From contig NZ_LJHY01000003.1 of assembly GCF_001295795.1 (NCBI RefSeq), forward strand, positions 186,001 through 250,000: a stretch of DNA of 64,000 nt. Reading direction: 5' to 3'. The notes under the pieces are model-generated. The model ran no database searches. It saw nothing but the letters and a program-made list of their open reading frames with translations, and was not told the DNA's origin. How positions within the stretch are numbered: position 1 is the first letter of the stretch; the number at the start of each line of letters is the position of its first letter. Shown in pieces: positions 52,717 through 62,234 of the stretch. This DNA is from Novosphingobium sp. AAP83 (GTDB lineage Bacteria; Pseudomonadota; Alphaproteobacteria; Sphingomonadales; Sphingomonadaceae). The translations under genes and the position numbers were made by a program.

Positions 52717-53369
52717 TTCTCGAACCTGTAGCCCATGCCGCGCAGCGTTGTGATACGCTCTCGCCCGATTTTGCGGCGTAATCGCCCGATCAGCACCTCG
52801 ACCGTATTGCTTTCGCGCTCGTCATCCAGCGCATAGAGATCATCGATCAAGTCAGCCTGTGACAACACCTGCCCGGCACGCCGCAGGAACAAGTGCAGCA
52901 GCCGGAACTCCTGACGGCTAAGCGGCAATGCAGCCCCTGCCAACGTGACGCTGCGCGAAAGCGGATCGAGCTTCAGGTCGCCTGCTTCGATATCGGTGGC
53001 GCGGCTGCTCTGTTGCCTGCGGAACAGCGCGTTGAGGCGGGCAACCAGTTCTTCAAAACGCACCGGCTTAACCACGAAATCATCGGCCCCGGCATTCAGC
53101 CCTTCGACTTTGTCCTGCCAACTGCCGCGCGCGGTGAGGATAACGATAGGAGTCTCCACCCGCCGGTTTCTCCAGTGCCGCAGCAGATCAAGACCACTGC
53201 CATCGGGCAGGCCAAGGTCAAGGATCACCGCCGCCATACGATCAACATCGGGCCAGTCCTCGGCCTCGCTGCGGCTGGTCGCAAGCTCGACCGCGAAACC
53301 GGCGCCGCGCAGACGCTCGCTCAGCCGTCGGCCAAGTTCGGGATCGTCTTCGACCAAGAGGAGGCGCAT
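52713..53369 (-). CDS. OmpR/PhoP-family response regulator
   Basis: The 218-residue protein has a receiver domain (MRLLLVEDDPELGRRLSERL, phospho-acceptor Asp in VILDLGLPDGSG, Lys in DDFVVKPVRFEEL) and a C-terminal winged helix with SRQEFRLLHLFL and NTVEVLIGRLRRKIG. ATG 53369 starts the conserved MRLLLVEDD; an upstream frame of 20 codons reads unlike the family. It likely binds the imperfect palindrome at 53412-53448 to control the efflux operon and itself. Confidence 0.92.
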   Translation of the reverse strand: MRLLLVEDDPELGRRLSERLRGAGFAVELATSRSEAEDWPDVDRMAAVILDLGLPDGSGLDLLRHWRNRRVETPIVILTARGSWQDKVEGLNAGADDFVVKPVRFEELVARLNALFRRQQSSRATDIEAGDLKLDPLSRSVTLAGAALPLSRQEFRLLHLFLRRAGQVLSQADLIDDLYALDDERESNTVEVLIGRLRRKIGRERITTLRGMGYRFEK

Positions 53370-53404
53370 GGCGTACCGGTTCCTTTCCGCCGCCGGTGAT
53401 GGCC

Positions 53405-53448
53405 TGCCAAACTGACAACAAGTTGCCAAACTGGCAAGTTCTTGTCAG
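53405..53448. promoter_or_regulatory. Divergent operator between response regulator and efflux operon
   Basis: CTGACAACAAGTTGCC (53412-53427) and GGCAAGTTCTTGTCAG (53433-53448) form a nearly perfect inverted repeat (14 of 16 positions) around AAACT. It is overlaid with a direct repeat, TGCCAAACTG at 53405-53414 and 53424-53433, spaced 19 bp. Direct repeats about two helical turns apart are typical of OmpR-family binding sites. No clear -10/-35 was assigned. Confidence 0.55.
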
Positions 53449-53471
53449 CTTTGTGCGGCAAAAGGTCTGGC

Positions 53472-54548
53472 ATGACCAAATCTCTTCTTGCCCGCCTTGC
53501 CGTGCTGGCCGCACTTGCGGCCTTGCCTGCCTGCACGTCGTCTGATGAACAGAACAAGGATGCAGCAGCGCCCAAGGACCTGACAAAGGGTCTTGAGATC
53601 ACATCGGCCTCGGCCAAAGAGATTTTCAGCATCCCGCTAGGCAATGTGCCCGGAACCATAACCCTTCCCCCCGAGGCGCGTGTTGCGGTGACGGCACCGT
53701 TTGCCGGCGCGGTGGTGCGGGTCTTCGTGATCGAGGGCCAGCAAGTGACGCGTAATGAGCCGCTCGGGCTGGTGCGCGCGGCAGAGCCGGTGCAGATCAG
53801 CGGCGATCTGGCCCGCGCCAGATCAGCCGCAGCGCTTGCCCAGGCGCGCACAAAGCGGCTCTCGCAACTGGCGGATGAGGGCATCATCGCCGCCGCGCGA
53901 GCCGACGAGGCCAAGGCGGAACTGGACCAGGCCCGGGCAAGCGTAGCGCAGTTTTCGCGGTTAAGCGCGCTGGGAGGGGTCGGGTCTGATGGCACGATGA
54001 CGTTGCGCGCGCCGATAGCAGGTCGGGTTGCCCATGTCGGGGTAGAAACCGGCGGCGGAGTAGATGCTGTCACCGCCCCCTTTGTGATCGAGGCCGCAGG
54101 GGCGTACCAGATCGAACTGCAATTGCCCGAGCGGCTGGCGCAGCAAGTGCGCCCCGGCATGGCGGTGGAGATTGCCGGGGCAAGCGGCAGTGATATGCCT
54201 GCACCCGTCAGTGGCAGGATCATCGCGGTCGCTCCCTCGCTCGATCCGGCCACCCGCTCGATCATGGCCCGCGCCACCGTCGCTGCCGCACCGGGCGTGA
54301 TGGCAGGGCGCAATGTCAGCGTCACTATTCTGAAGGAAGGGCGCGGAATTGCCGTGCCGGACCGCGCTGTCACCATGATTGGCGACAAGGATCATGTCTT
54401 TGTGCGCAAAGGTAATTCGTGGGAAAAACGGGCGGTCACGGTCGCCTCGCGCGGTAGCGGGCTGGCGGTGATTTCCGGCGGACTGGCATCGGGCGAGCAG
54501 GTTGCCACCAGCAGCGTTGCCGAACTCAAAGCCATGAACGCGGAATAG
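53472..54548 (+). CDS. RND efflux periplasmic adaptor (membrane fusion protein, lipoprotein)
   Basis: The 358-residue precursor has a lipoprotein signal ending LAALPAC and an adaptor plan: barrel-sandwich hybrid (TAPFAGAVVRVFVIEGQQVT and LRAPIAGRVAHVGVETGG), a helical hairpin between them (SAAALAQARTKRLSQLADEG) and a C-terminal beta-barrel/MP domain. It joins the inner-membrane pump to the outer-membrane channel. ATG 53472 is preferred to an ATG 30 nt upstream because the lipoprotein signal begins here. The pump gene follows after 8 nt. Confidence 0.88.
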   Translation: MTKSLLARLAVLAALAALPACTSSDEQNKDAAAPKDLTKGLEITSASAKEIFSIPLGNVPGTITLPPEARVAVTAPFAGAVVRVFVIEGQQVTRNEPLGLVRAAEPVQISGDLARARSAAALAQARTKRLSQLADEGIIAAARADEAKAELDQARASVAQFSRLSALGGVGSDGTMTLRAPIAGRVAHVGVETGGGVDAVTAPFVIEAAGAYQIELQLPERLAQQVRPGMAVEIAGASGSDMPAPVSGRIIAVAPSLDPATRSIMARATVAAAPGVMAGRNVSVTILKEGRGIAVPDRAVTMIGDKDHVFVRKGNSWEKRAVTVASRGSGLAVISGGLASGEQVATSSVAELKAMNAE

Positions 54549-54556
54549 GCCCGGTC

Positions 54557-57500
54557 ATGCTTGGCAAACTTGTAGAACGCGCGCTCACCTTGCGCCTTGC
54601 CGTTATCGGCCTCGCAGTATTGCTGGCAGGCCTTGGCGGCTGGTCCTTCCTCAACCTGCCGATTGACGCTTTTCCGGACATCAGCACCACACAGGTGAAG
54701 ATCATCCTGAAGGCTCCGGGGATGACGCCCGAGGAAGTGGAAAGCCGCGTTGTCACCCCGATTGAAATGGAGATGCTCGGCATCCCCGAACAAACCGTGC
54801 TGCGCTCGGTCGCCAAATACGCGATTGCCGATATCACCATCGATTTTACCGATAGCACCGATATCTACTGGGCACGCCAGCAGGTTGCCGAACGCTTGAG
54901 CGCTGTCATTGCCGATCTGCCGCCAAGCGTCGAAGGCGGGCTTGCCCCGATTTCTACGCCGCTATCCGAAATGTTCATGTTCACCATCGAAGGGCCGTTG
55001 TCGCTGGGCGAAAAGCGCCGCGTGCTGGATTGGACGATCCGCCCTGCCCTGCGCACCGTGCCGGGGGTGGCCGATGTCAATTCACTGGGCGGCTTTGCCG
55101 AAACCTTCGAAGTTGTCCCCAATAGCGCTGCACTGTCTGCAACCGGTCTTTCCACCGCCGATCTGGTCGCTGCGATAGAAGCCAGCAACCGCAACGATGG
55201 CGCTGGCCGGTTGACCAACGGGGAAGAGGCGCTGATTGTGCGCGCCACCGGAGCGATCCGCAGCCTTGCCGATCTTTCCGCCGTCGTCGTCCGCGCAACC
55301 GGCGGTGCGGTCGCGCGCGTCGGCGATGTAGCACAAGTGCGCATAGGCAGCCTCACCCGCTATGGTGCAGTCAGCAAAAACGGCACGGGCGAGGCGGTTC
55401 AAGGGCTGGTTATCGGCCTGCGCGGTGCGGATGCGGCCAAAGTGGTTGAAGGCGTTAAGGCACGGCTTGCGGAAATCCAGCCGAGCCTGCCCGAAGGCAC
55501 CAGCGTTGACGTGTTCTACGACCGGTCGGATCTGATCAACAGCGCGGTCGGCACCGTCGAATCCGCACTGCTTGAAGCCACAGTGCTGGTGGTGATCCTG
55601 TTGCTCCTGTTCCTGGGCGATGTGCGCGCCTCGATCATCGTTGCGCTGGCTTTGCCGATGGCCGTCTTGCTGACGTTCATCTTCATGCGCTCCGTCGGCC
55701 TGACCGCCAATCTGATGAGCCTTGGCGGTCTTGCCATTGCGGTCGGCATCCTTGTCGACGGCGCGGTTGTGGTGGTCGAGAATGTGGTCGAGAGGCTGTC
55801 TGATCCGCAGCATGCGGCAACGGGCAAGCTGCGCAATGTGTTTATCGCCGTTGCCGAAGTGGCCAAGCCGGTCACGTATGGCCTTGCGATCATTGCCATC
55901 GTGTTCTTGCCGCTGCTCACGCTGCAAGGGCTGGAGGGCAAGCTGTTCCGGCCGGTTGCGCTGACAATCGTGCTGTCATTGGCCTCGGCGCTGGTACTGT
56001 CGCTGACGCTGGTTCCGGTATTGGCGTTTTACCTGCTCAAAGTGAAGGCGGACGCTGACCAGCAGCATCACGAGCCATGGCTGATGCGCCAAATTTCGCC
56101 GCGCTATCACGCGCTACTGGAAGGCGCATTTGCCCACAAACGCCGGGTCTTCGCCATTGCGGGAATCGGCCTTGCACTTGCCAGCGTGGCCTATGCCTTC
56201 ACCGGCAAGACATTCCTGCCGGTAATGGATGAAGGTTCGGTGATCGTGCAGCTAAGCAAGTTACCGTCCATCGCGCTCGATCACAGTGTTGACGGCGATA
56301 TGAAAGTGCAGCGCGCCATACTGAAGCAGATGCCCGAGGTCGAGGCTGTGATCGCGCGCGTCGGGTCTGACGAGCTTGGCCTTGATCCGATGAGCCCGAA
56401 CGAAACGGACAGTTTCCTGAAGCTGAGGCCGCGCGAGGAATGGCGCGTGCCGGACAAGGAATGGCTGGTGGATGAACTGCGCAAAGTGATGGAGCAGTTC
56501 CCGGGCATCGAACCCACTTTCACGCAGCCCATCGAAATGCGCACCTCCGAAATGCTGACCGGCGCACGCGGCGATCTTGCGATCAAACTGTTCGGCCCGG
56601 AAACGGCAGAACTGGCGCGGCTGGCTGGCGTAATCCAGACCCGGCTGGAAGGAATCGAAGGCACCAGCGAGGCGATGACAGTTGCCAACGACCGGGTCGA
56701 TTACCTGCTGGTCGATATTGATCGCGTTGCCGCAGGCCGGGTCGGGATGCCTGTGGCTGATTTGCAAGACAAGATGCGGGCGCAAATCGAAGGGGTGAGC
56801 GCGGGCGTGGTTGCAGATGGTGTGCGCCGCGTGCCGATCATGTTGCGCGGCGATAGTGCCGCTGGCACCGGCGGAAAACTGGATGCCGCGCAGTTCGCCA
56901 ACCATGTCTATCGCTCGCCGGGCGGCCAACTGGTGCGCGCAAGCGATGTCGCTTCGATCACGCAAGTCGAAGGCCCGGTCAAACTCGAACATGAAGACGG
57001 TTCGCGCTTTGCGATGGTGCAGGCCTTCGTCTCGGGGCGCGACATCGTCAGCTATGTCGATGATGCCAAGGCTGACATTACCGCCAACGTGCCGCTGCCA
57101 CCCGGCTACCGGCTCGAATGGGGCGGGCAGTTCGAAAACCAGCAACGCGCATCGGCGCGGCTGCTGCTGGTGCTTCCGGTCGCGATCCTGCTGATTTTCG
57201 CGCTGCTCTATCTCAGCCTTGGCTCGGTGCGCGCCTCGCTGCTGATCCTCACCAACATTCCCTTTGCAGCGGTGGGCGGAATGATCGCACTGGCGCTGTC
57301 GGGCGAATATCTCTCGGTGCCTGCATCGGTCGGTTTTATCGCCCTGCTGGGCATTGCCGTGCTCAACGGATTGGTCATGGTCACCTATTTCCGCCAGTTG
57401 CGCGAAACCGGGATGCCGCTGGCGCAAGCAGTACGGCGCGGGGCCGAACGGCGGCTGCGCCCGGTGCTGATGACCGCCAGCATCGCCGCCTTCGGGCTTG

Positions 57501-57679
57501 TGCCGCTGTTGTTCGCGACCGGACCGGGCTCTGAAATCCAGAAGCCACTCGCCATTGTCGTGATCGGCGGACTGGTGACTGCGACTTTGCTAACGCTGGT
57601 TTTGCTGCCGATCCTGTACGAACGCTTTGGTGAAGGACCGCAGGACCGGGCCAATGAATTGCCGGAGGCCGGGGCATGA
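54557..57679 (+). CDS. RND efflux pump, heavy-metal (CusA/CzcA-like) family
   Basis: The 1040-residue protein has the RND pattern of twelve helices and two large periplasmic loops. LPIDAFPDISTTQVKI, APGMTPEEVESRVVTPIE and TFLPVMDEGSVIVQLSK are heavy-metal-efflux hallmarks. TM4 reads GGLAIAVGILVDGAVVVVEN, with one acidic residue like CusA rather than the two of CzcA. That suggests monovalent (Cu/Ag) or broader substrates, but the ion cannot be fixed by eye. It overlaps the TolC-like gene by 4 nt. Confidence 0.88.
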   Translation: MLGKLVERALTLRLAVIGLAVLLAGLGGWSFLNLPIDAFPDISTTQVKIILKAPGMTPEEVESRVVTPIEMEMLGIPEQTVLRSVAKYAIADITIDFTDSTDIYWARQQVAERLSAVIADLPPSVEGGLAPISTPLSEMFMFTIEGPLSLGEKRRVLDWTIRPALRTVPGVADVNSLGGFAETFEVVPNSAALSATGLSTADLVAAIEASNRNDGAGRLTNGEEALIVRATGAIRSLADLSAVVVRATGGAVARVGDVAQVRIGSLTRYGAVSKNGTGEAVQGLVIGLRGADAAKVVEGVKARLAEIQPSLPEGTSVDVFYDRSDLINSAVGTVESALLEATVLVVILLLLFLGDVRASIIVALALPMAVLLTFIFMRSVGLTANLMSLGGLAIAVGILVDGAVVVVENVVERLSDPQHAATGKLRNVFIAVAEVAKPVTYGLAIIAIVFLPLLTLQGLEGKLFRPVALTIVLSLASALVLSLTLVPVLAFYLLKVKADADQQHHEPWLMRQISPRYHALLEGAFAHKRRVFAIAGIGLALASVAYAFTGKTFLPVMDEGSVIVQLSKLPSIALDHSVDGDMKVQRAILKQMPEVEAVIARVGSDELGLDPMSPNETDSFLKLRPREEWRVPDKEWLVDELRKVMEQFPGIEPTFTQPIEMRTSEMLTGARGDLAIKLFGPETAELARLAGVIQTRLEGIEGTSEAMTVANDRVDYLLVDIDRVAAGRVGMPVADLQDKMRAQIEGVSAGVVADGVRRVPIMLRGDSAAGTGGKLDAAQFANHVYRSPGGQLVRASDVASITQVEGPVKLEHEDGSRFAMVQAFVSGRDIVSYVDDAKADITANVPLPPGYRLEWGGQFENQQRASARLLLVLPVAILLIFALLYLSLGSVRASLLILTNIPFAAVGGMIALALSGEYLSVPASVGFIALLGIAVLNGLVMVTYFRQLRETGMPLAQAVRRGAERRLRPVLMTASIAAFGLVPLLFATGPGSEIQKPLAIVVIGGLVTATLLTLVLLPILYERFGEGPQDRANELPEAGA

Positions 57680-58905
57680 AACGCGCTCTGCTCTCGGCCA
57701 TGCCTCTGGCATTTCTGCTGACTGCTCCGCTTGCCGCAGAACCGTTCCTGCCGGTGCCCGAAGCCGTTGAACAGGCATTGGTAGAACACCCCCGTGTCAC
57801 CGCTGCACGCGCCCGGCTTGAAGCAGCGCGCGCCCGCGCCGAGGGCCAGCGCAAGGGCTCTTACGAGTTCACCGTGCAGGGCAGCTTTACCCGCCGCGAC
57901 GTCAGAAACGGAGCGCAGTTCAGCGAATTTGACGCGCAGATCAACCGTCCGCTGCGCCTTCCAGGCAAAGCGCGCCTTGATCGTACGATTGCGGCGCACA
58001 GCACCGATGTGGCCGAAAACGTGGCCGAGGATGCCCGCCACGAAGTCGCCCTGTTGCTAGCGGCGCACTGGTTCGACTGGCTTTCGGCATCGGCGCAGGC
58101 CCGTGTCGATCGCGAAGCCGTCGCCAACTATGAAGCCGCGCTGGCAGCTATCGAGCGCCGCAAGACGATGCGCGATGCCGCGCAGCTTGAAGTGGACCGG
58201 GCGCAGGCGGCATTGGCGGATGCGCGCCGCACTCTGGAGCAGTCCACCGGCCTTGCCGCCCTTGCCCGCAACCGCCTTTCGGCACAGTTTCCCACGCTGG
58301 TTTTGCCCGAGACAGCGCCCGAAGTGCCGCTGCCCGCGATGGCCGTTGCACGCCTGTCGCAGCTTGGCGATATGGTGGTGGCCAACAGCCATCAGGTTGC
58401 CGCTGCCAAAGCCGAAAGTGCGCGCACGGCGGCTGTCGCCGACCGCGCGCAAGCAGACCGGATCGCTGATCCCACCGTCGGCCTCAGGCTATTCTCCGAA
58501 TTTGGCGGTATCGAACAAGGTGCGGGCGTGGTCGTCAGCATGCCGATTGGCGGCGGGCATCGCCGGGCCGTGGCGGACGAGGCCGATGCCGGGGCCTCGG
58601 CCGCGCGGGCTGACGAACAGCTCGCGCGCTTCGAAGTGATCGAGGAGGCCACCACCGATGTGACCGAAGCGCGCTTTCGCATCGCGGCCTGGCAGCGCTC
58701 ACGCGAGAGCGTTGTGGCGCAGATGGCCGCTCTTGAAAAGTTGCGGCGCGGCCAGCAACTGGGCGAGATTGACCTTGCAGACCTGCTGCTGGGCGAAAAT
58801 CTGGTGCATAGCGCCTTCCGGCTGGAAGCCGAGGCCCGTGTCGAAGCCATGCGCGCGATCACCGAATTGAGAATTGATGCGCATGATCTGTGGCTGGCGG
58901 ATTGA
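57676..58905 (+). CDS. TolC-family outer-membrane efflux protein
   Basis: The 409-residue protein has a signal peptide (LSAMPLAFLLTAPLAA) and two long coiled-coil repeats rich in Ala, Arg and Glu (VEQALVEHPRVTAARARLEA; VEQ-like AAKAESARTAAVADRAQADR). The RLFSEFGGIEQGAGVVVSMP beta segment lies between the halves. This is the TolC/CzcC plan, slightly short for the family. It is the last gene of the efflux operon and converges with the P-type ATPase gene only 4 bp away. Confidence 0.87.
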   Translation: MKRALLSAMPLAFLLTAPLAAEPFLPVPEAVEQALVEHPRVTAARARLEAARARAEGQRKGSYEFTVQGSFTRRDVRNGAQFSEFDAQINRPLRLPGKARLDRTIAAHSTDVAENVAEDARHEVALLLAAHWFDWLSASAQARVDREAVANYEAALAAIERRKTMRDAAQLEVDRAQAALADARRTLEQSTGLAALARNRLSAQFPTLVLPETAPEVPLPAMAVARLSQLGDMVVANSHQVAAAKAESARTAAVADRAQADRIADPTVGLRLFSEFGGIEQGAGVVVSMPIGGGHRRAVADEADAGASAARADEQLARFEVIEEATTDVTEARFRIAAWQRSRESVVAQMAALEKLRRGQQLGEIDLADLLLGENLVHSAFRLEAEARVEAMRAITELRIDAHDLWLAD

Positions 58906-58909
58906 TTGA

Positions 58910-61447
58910 TTAAGCCGCAGCGCGTCCAAGCATGCGACGCATGATCGGCTTGCACCCTTCCAGCAGCAATAGCAGCCCTGCGCCAAGGCCCAGCGCCAAG
59001 AACATATCACCTTGGGAAATAGCTCCGAACGCCAACAACTCACGCGCTTGCGGCAGCAGCAGGATCAGTGCTGTCACGGCAGCGATTGCCGCAAGAACAT
59101 AGCGCAACGCCGAATTGCGCCGGATGACGGCAGTAGCAAGCGAGGCACTGAAGGAGCGGTTGATCAGGATCAGCGCCACGATTTCTGCAACCAGCGCGAA
59201 GAACATCAGCGCGCGCAATTCAACGTCGGGCATGCCGGATCGGATCTTCAGGAACAACACCGCAGCCAGCATCGCAAAGGCCAGCCCGCCCTGGAAAACA
59301 CTCCAGGCGATCATCGGTAGCGAGAACAGCGCTTCTTTCGGATCACGCGGATGGCGTTGCATGATATCGTGTTCATCGCTCTCGGCTTCGAACACGAGCG
59401 CGCAAACAGGATCAATCACCATTTCCAGCAGAGCGATATGGATGGGGCCAAACAGGATCGGGAAGCCGAAGAGCAAGGGCAGGAGCGCGAGGCCCGCAAT
59501 CGGCACATGGACAGCAAAGATGAAGGCCATGGCCTTGCGGATGTTGTCGTAGATTCGCCGCCCAAGCCGCACTGACTGGACGATCGCGCCGAAGTCATCA
59601 TCGAGCAGCACCATGGCCGAAGCTTCGCGGGCCACGTCGGTGCCGCGTTTGCCCATGGCGATGCCGATATGCGCTGCCTTGAGCGAGGGTGCATCGTTTA
59701 CACCATCACCCGTCATCGCCACCACTTCGCCATCGGTTTTGTAAGCCTGAACAATGCGCAGTTTTTGTTCGGGCATGATCCGCGCGAAAACGGTCACTGT
59801 CTTCAGCCGTTCTGCCAATTGTGCATCGTCCAGCGCACCAAGGTCGGCTCCGGTCAGAACATCGCCCTCCGCAATGCCCGCCTGTGTGGCGATGGATCGC
59901 GCGGTGGCCGCATAATCGCCGGTGATCATTACCACGCGAATGCCCGCGCTGCGGCATTCCGCCACTGCACCCGGCACGCTGGCCCGCAGCGGATCAGAGA
60001 GGCCGACGAGACCTGCGAGTTCGTATGTATAGCCCGCCTGCGTTTCCGGCCAATTCCGGTCGGCAGGAGCGGCCCGGGCAACAGCCAGAACGCGAATGCC
60101 GCGCTCGGCCATCGTATCGACGGCGGCGTGCAGTTGATCCATAGCTGCTGATGGCAATTGGCAAAGTTCCGCGATGGCTTCGGGCGCGCCTTTGGCGGCA
60201 AGGTGCAACACGCCGCCATTGTCCCAAACATTAGCCATCACCAGCAGATCGGGCCTGAGGCCATAGGCGTGGGCCAGATGGCCTTGTGCCGGGGCAATAG
60301 CCGGAATGGCAGAGCGGGCAGCGTGAAGCGCAATATCCATCGGATCAGTGGGTTCAGGCGCGCTCGCCAGCGCTGCGGTCTGGATCAGTGTGTGAAAAAC
60401 ATCCGGGACTTCAGACCCTTGCACAATCCGGAAGGTTTCGCCCGAGGGCAACCATACCTCACCAAGCGACATGCGATTTTCGGTCAGTGTACCGGTCTTG
60501 TCGGTGCACAATACCGTTGCAGACCCAAGAGTCTCAATCGCTGCTGCCCGCCGGGTCAGCACGCCTACTTTGCCGATCCGCCAAGCACCCATGGCCAGGA
60601 ACACGGTCAGAACAACCGGAAACTCCTCGGGCAGCATCGACATGCCAATAGCAATGCCGGCCAGCACAGCCTCGATCCAGCCTCCGCGCAACAAACCATA
60701 GAGCAGGACAACCAGCAACGCGATCACGCCACCGCCCAGCGCACACCAGCGCACAATCCGCATCGTCTCGATCCGCAGACGCGGCGCTTCGGTATCAAGC
60801 GAGGCGAGCGATTGCCCGATCTTGCCGATTTCACTGCGCGGACCGGTTGCCAATACCCGGGCCATGCCACTGCCGCGCGTTACAATCGAGCCGGAGAACA
60901 CATAAGGCAGCGCCTCCCCGCCCGGTCGCGCAACTTCTGGCGAGGCACCGGCAACTGACGCAATCTTGCCTACCGGAAGGGATTCGCCGGTCAGCAGCGA
61001 TTCATCGGCTTCAAGCTCGATGGCCTTTATCACAAGCGCATCTGCGGCAACCCGGTCGCCCTGTTCCAGCAGCAGAAGATCATCACAAACCACGTCGCGT
61101 CCAGCGATGCGCACCTGCGCACCATCGCGGATGACCAAAGCGCGCGGGGCAGACAAATCGCGCAGCGCCTCGAGCACGTGTTCAGTGCGCGTTTCCTGTA
61201 CAACGGTAATGATGATCGAGAAGCTGGCAAAACCGAGCAGGATCAACGCTTCGGCCAAATCACCCAACAGAAGATAAGCTATTCCGCCAATCAGCAACAG
61301 CGCCAGCATAGGCTCGCGCACCACTTCCAAAGCGATGCGCCAAACCGAACGAGAGCCTGCGCGTGGCAATTCGTTGTAGCCATCAGCCGCCAGCTTGGCC
61401 TGCGCTGCTTCAGCGGTAAGGCCGGTTTGATGAGGGGCATCAATCAT
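58910..61447 (-). CDS. P-type cation-transporting ATPase
   Basis: The protein has the P-type ATPase blocks in order: dephosphorylation loop ADESLLTGESLPVG, TM4 GMSMLPEEFPVVLTVFLAMG, phosphorylation site CTDKTGTLTENRM, nucleotide-domain KGAPEAI, and hinge TGDGVNDAPSLKAAHIGIAMG. It then has six C-terminal helices of the Ca2+/Na+-ATPase (P2) type. No N-terminal heavy-metal domain is seen. The start is uncertain: the ATG at 61447 precedes the usual GLTAEAAQAKLAADGYNELP, while the frame is open to ATG 61621. The extra 58 residues (Ser/Lys- then Ala-rich) do not look like the family and lack a ribosome site. The transported ion is unknown. Confidence 0.85.
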   Translation of the reverse strand: MIDAPHQTGLTAEAAQAKLAADGYNELPRAGSRSVWRIALEVVREPMLALLLIGGIAYLLLGDLAEALILLGFASFSIIITVVQETRTEHVLEALRDLSAPRALVIRDGAQVRIAGRDVVCDDLLLLEQGDRVAADALVIKAIELEADESLLTGESLPVGKIASVAGASPEVARPGGEALPYVFSGSIVTRGSGMARVLATGPRSEIGKIGQSLASLDTEAPRLRIETMRIVRWCALGGGVIALLVVLLYGLLRGGWIEAVLAGIAIGMSMLPEEFPVVLTVFLAMGAWRIGKVGVLTRRAAAIETLGSATVLCTDKTGTLTENRMSLGEVWLPSGETFRIVQGSEVPDVFHTLIQTAALASAPEPTDPMDIALHAARSAIPAIAPAQGHLAHAYGLRPDLLVMANVWDNGGVLHLAAKGAPEAIAELCQLPSAAMDQLHAAVDTMAERGIRVLAVARAAPADRNWPETQAGYTYELAGLVGLSDPLRASVPGAVAECRSAGIRVVMITGDYAATARSIATQAGIAEGDVLTGADLGALDDAQLAERLKTVTVFARIMPEQKLRIVQAYKTDGEVVAMTGDGVNDAPSLKAAHIGIAMGKRGTDVAREASAMVLLDDDFGAIVQSVRLGRRIYDNIRKAMAFIFAVHVPIAGLALLPLLFGFPILFGPIHIALLEMVIDPVCALVFEAESDEHDIMQRHPRDPKEALFSLPMIAWSVFQGGLAFAMLAAVLFLKIRSGMPDVELRALMFFALVAEIVALILINRSFSASLATAVIRRNSALRYVLAAIAAVTALILLLPQARELLAFGAISQGDMFLALGLGAGLLLLLEGCKPIMRRMLGRAAA

Positions 61448-61621
61448 CGCCGCGCCCGCTGCCGCTGCTGCTGCCGTCACCACCGTCTGAAGCGCTGCGA
61501 TGGCAGCGCGCGTAATTGTCGATGTTCCTGATGCCTTCTTCAAAATGCTCTGCGCGGATTTGCGCTGGCTGATGCTCGTGGCAGCCATAGCACGTATATG
61601 CCGTAAGCTTGCCTCCTGCAT

Positions 61622-61869
61622 GACATGTTATGTGTTTATCGGCTTTGTACTTGCGCGATCACAGCACAGACCACCCAGAGCGCGGCAGCAAGAATGCTAT
61701 GGCCAGACCCCATCGTTGGTCCCGCCGATGGGGGGAATTTTGGAAAACCAGTATTGGCGCCACTCATAATAATCGCAGCGACGATAGTTTCAAAAAAGTC
61801 CGCAAAATCGAATTGCCTCGCAATCACGATAGACTAACCGCCAAGTCAACGCTTTTTAAGGATTGTCCG
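61622..61869 (+). promoter_or_regulatory. Intergenic region with a strong hairpin before the lipoyl-domain gene
   Basis: This 248-bp gap between divergent genes shows a perfect 8-bp hairpin, CCCCATCG (61708-61715) with CGATGGGG (61726-61733), followed by GGAATTTT. AAGGA lies 9 nt before ATG 61870. A minus-strand frame here has only a GTG start without a ribosome site. No other signal was seen. Confidence 0.35.
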
Positions 61870-62100
61870 ATGGCTGTTGAAGTGCTGCTCCCGAAGCTTG
61901 GGTTTTCGATGAACGAAGGTCAGATCGCCGAATGGCTGGTGCAAGACGGCGCGCAAGTGAACGAAGGCGATCCGCTGTTCCTGCTAGAAGCCGATAAGTC
62001 GACCAATGAAGTTGAAGCCCCGGCCAGCGGCACGCTGAGCATCCAGGCTGTTGTGGGTGAAACCTACGAAGTTGGAACAGTTATCGCTTACATCGAATAG
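61870..62100 (+). CDS. Free-standing lipoyl/biotinyl-domain protein
   Basis: The 76-residue protein is a single lipoyl-type domain: EVLLPKLGFSMNEGQIAEWL, then the attachment hairpin LLEADKSTNEVEAPASGTL with the modified Lys, and VVGETYEVGTVIAYIE at the end. It is complete for an E2 lipoyl domain but has no peripheral-subunit-binding or acyltransferase domain, so it works in trans or is the start of a broken E2-like operon. The D-K-S-x-x-E-V-E-A context fits lipoylation better than biotinylation (biotin sites usually read M-K-M). AAGGA supports ATG 61870. Confidence 0.82.
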   Translation: MAVEVLLPKLGFSMNEGQIAEWLVQDGAQVNEGDPLFLLEADKSTNEVEAPASGTLSIQAVVGETYEVGTVIAYIE

Positions 62101-62132
62101 GCGCGGGCAACTCAGAAAATGGGGTTGATTCA

Positions 62133-62234
62133 ATGACCGAGATCATCGGACCGTTTATGCGCGATGATTGCGCAGCTTTTCTTAAGGCTTTCCTCGCGCA
62201 ACCGTGCCAGCCAACAGCGAAGCGAGGGTACTGA
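62133..62234 (+). pseudogene. Short ORF fused to a deletion junction before the rhamnosidase fragment
   Basis: ATG 62133 opens 33 codons (MTEIIGPFMRDDCAAFLKAF..) that run into the rhamnosidase sequence in a different frame and stop at 62232-62234. The first 20 or so residues could be the start of a lost gene that once followed the lipoyl-domain gene. The rest is rhamnosidase DNA read out of frame. I do not recognise the N-terminal piece. There is no clear ribosome site. Confidence 0.3.

Noticed and set aside
53961..54395. Minus-strand frame inside the adaptor gene
   Set aside because: It is a shadow of the clear lipoprotein adaptor frame.
56261..57427. A 388-codon minus-strand frame across the RND pump gene
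   Set aside because: It is antisense to the conserved second half of the pump and contains no family motif.
61636..61827. Minus-strand 63-codon frame between the ATPase and lipoyl-domain genes
   Set aside because: It starts with GTG, has no ribosome site, and its hydrophobic end coincides with hairpin DNA rather than with a conserved pattern.
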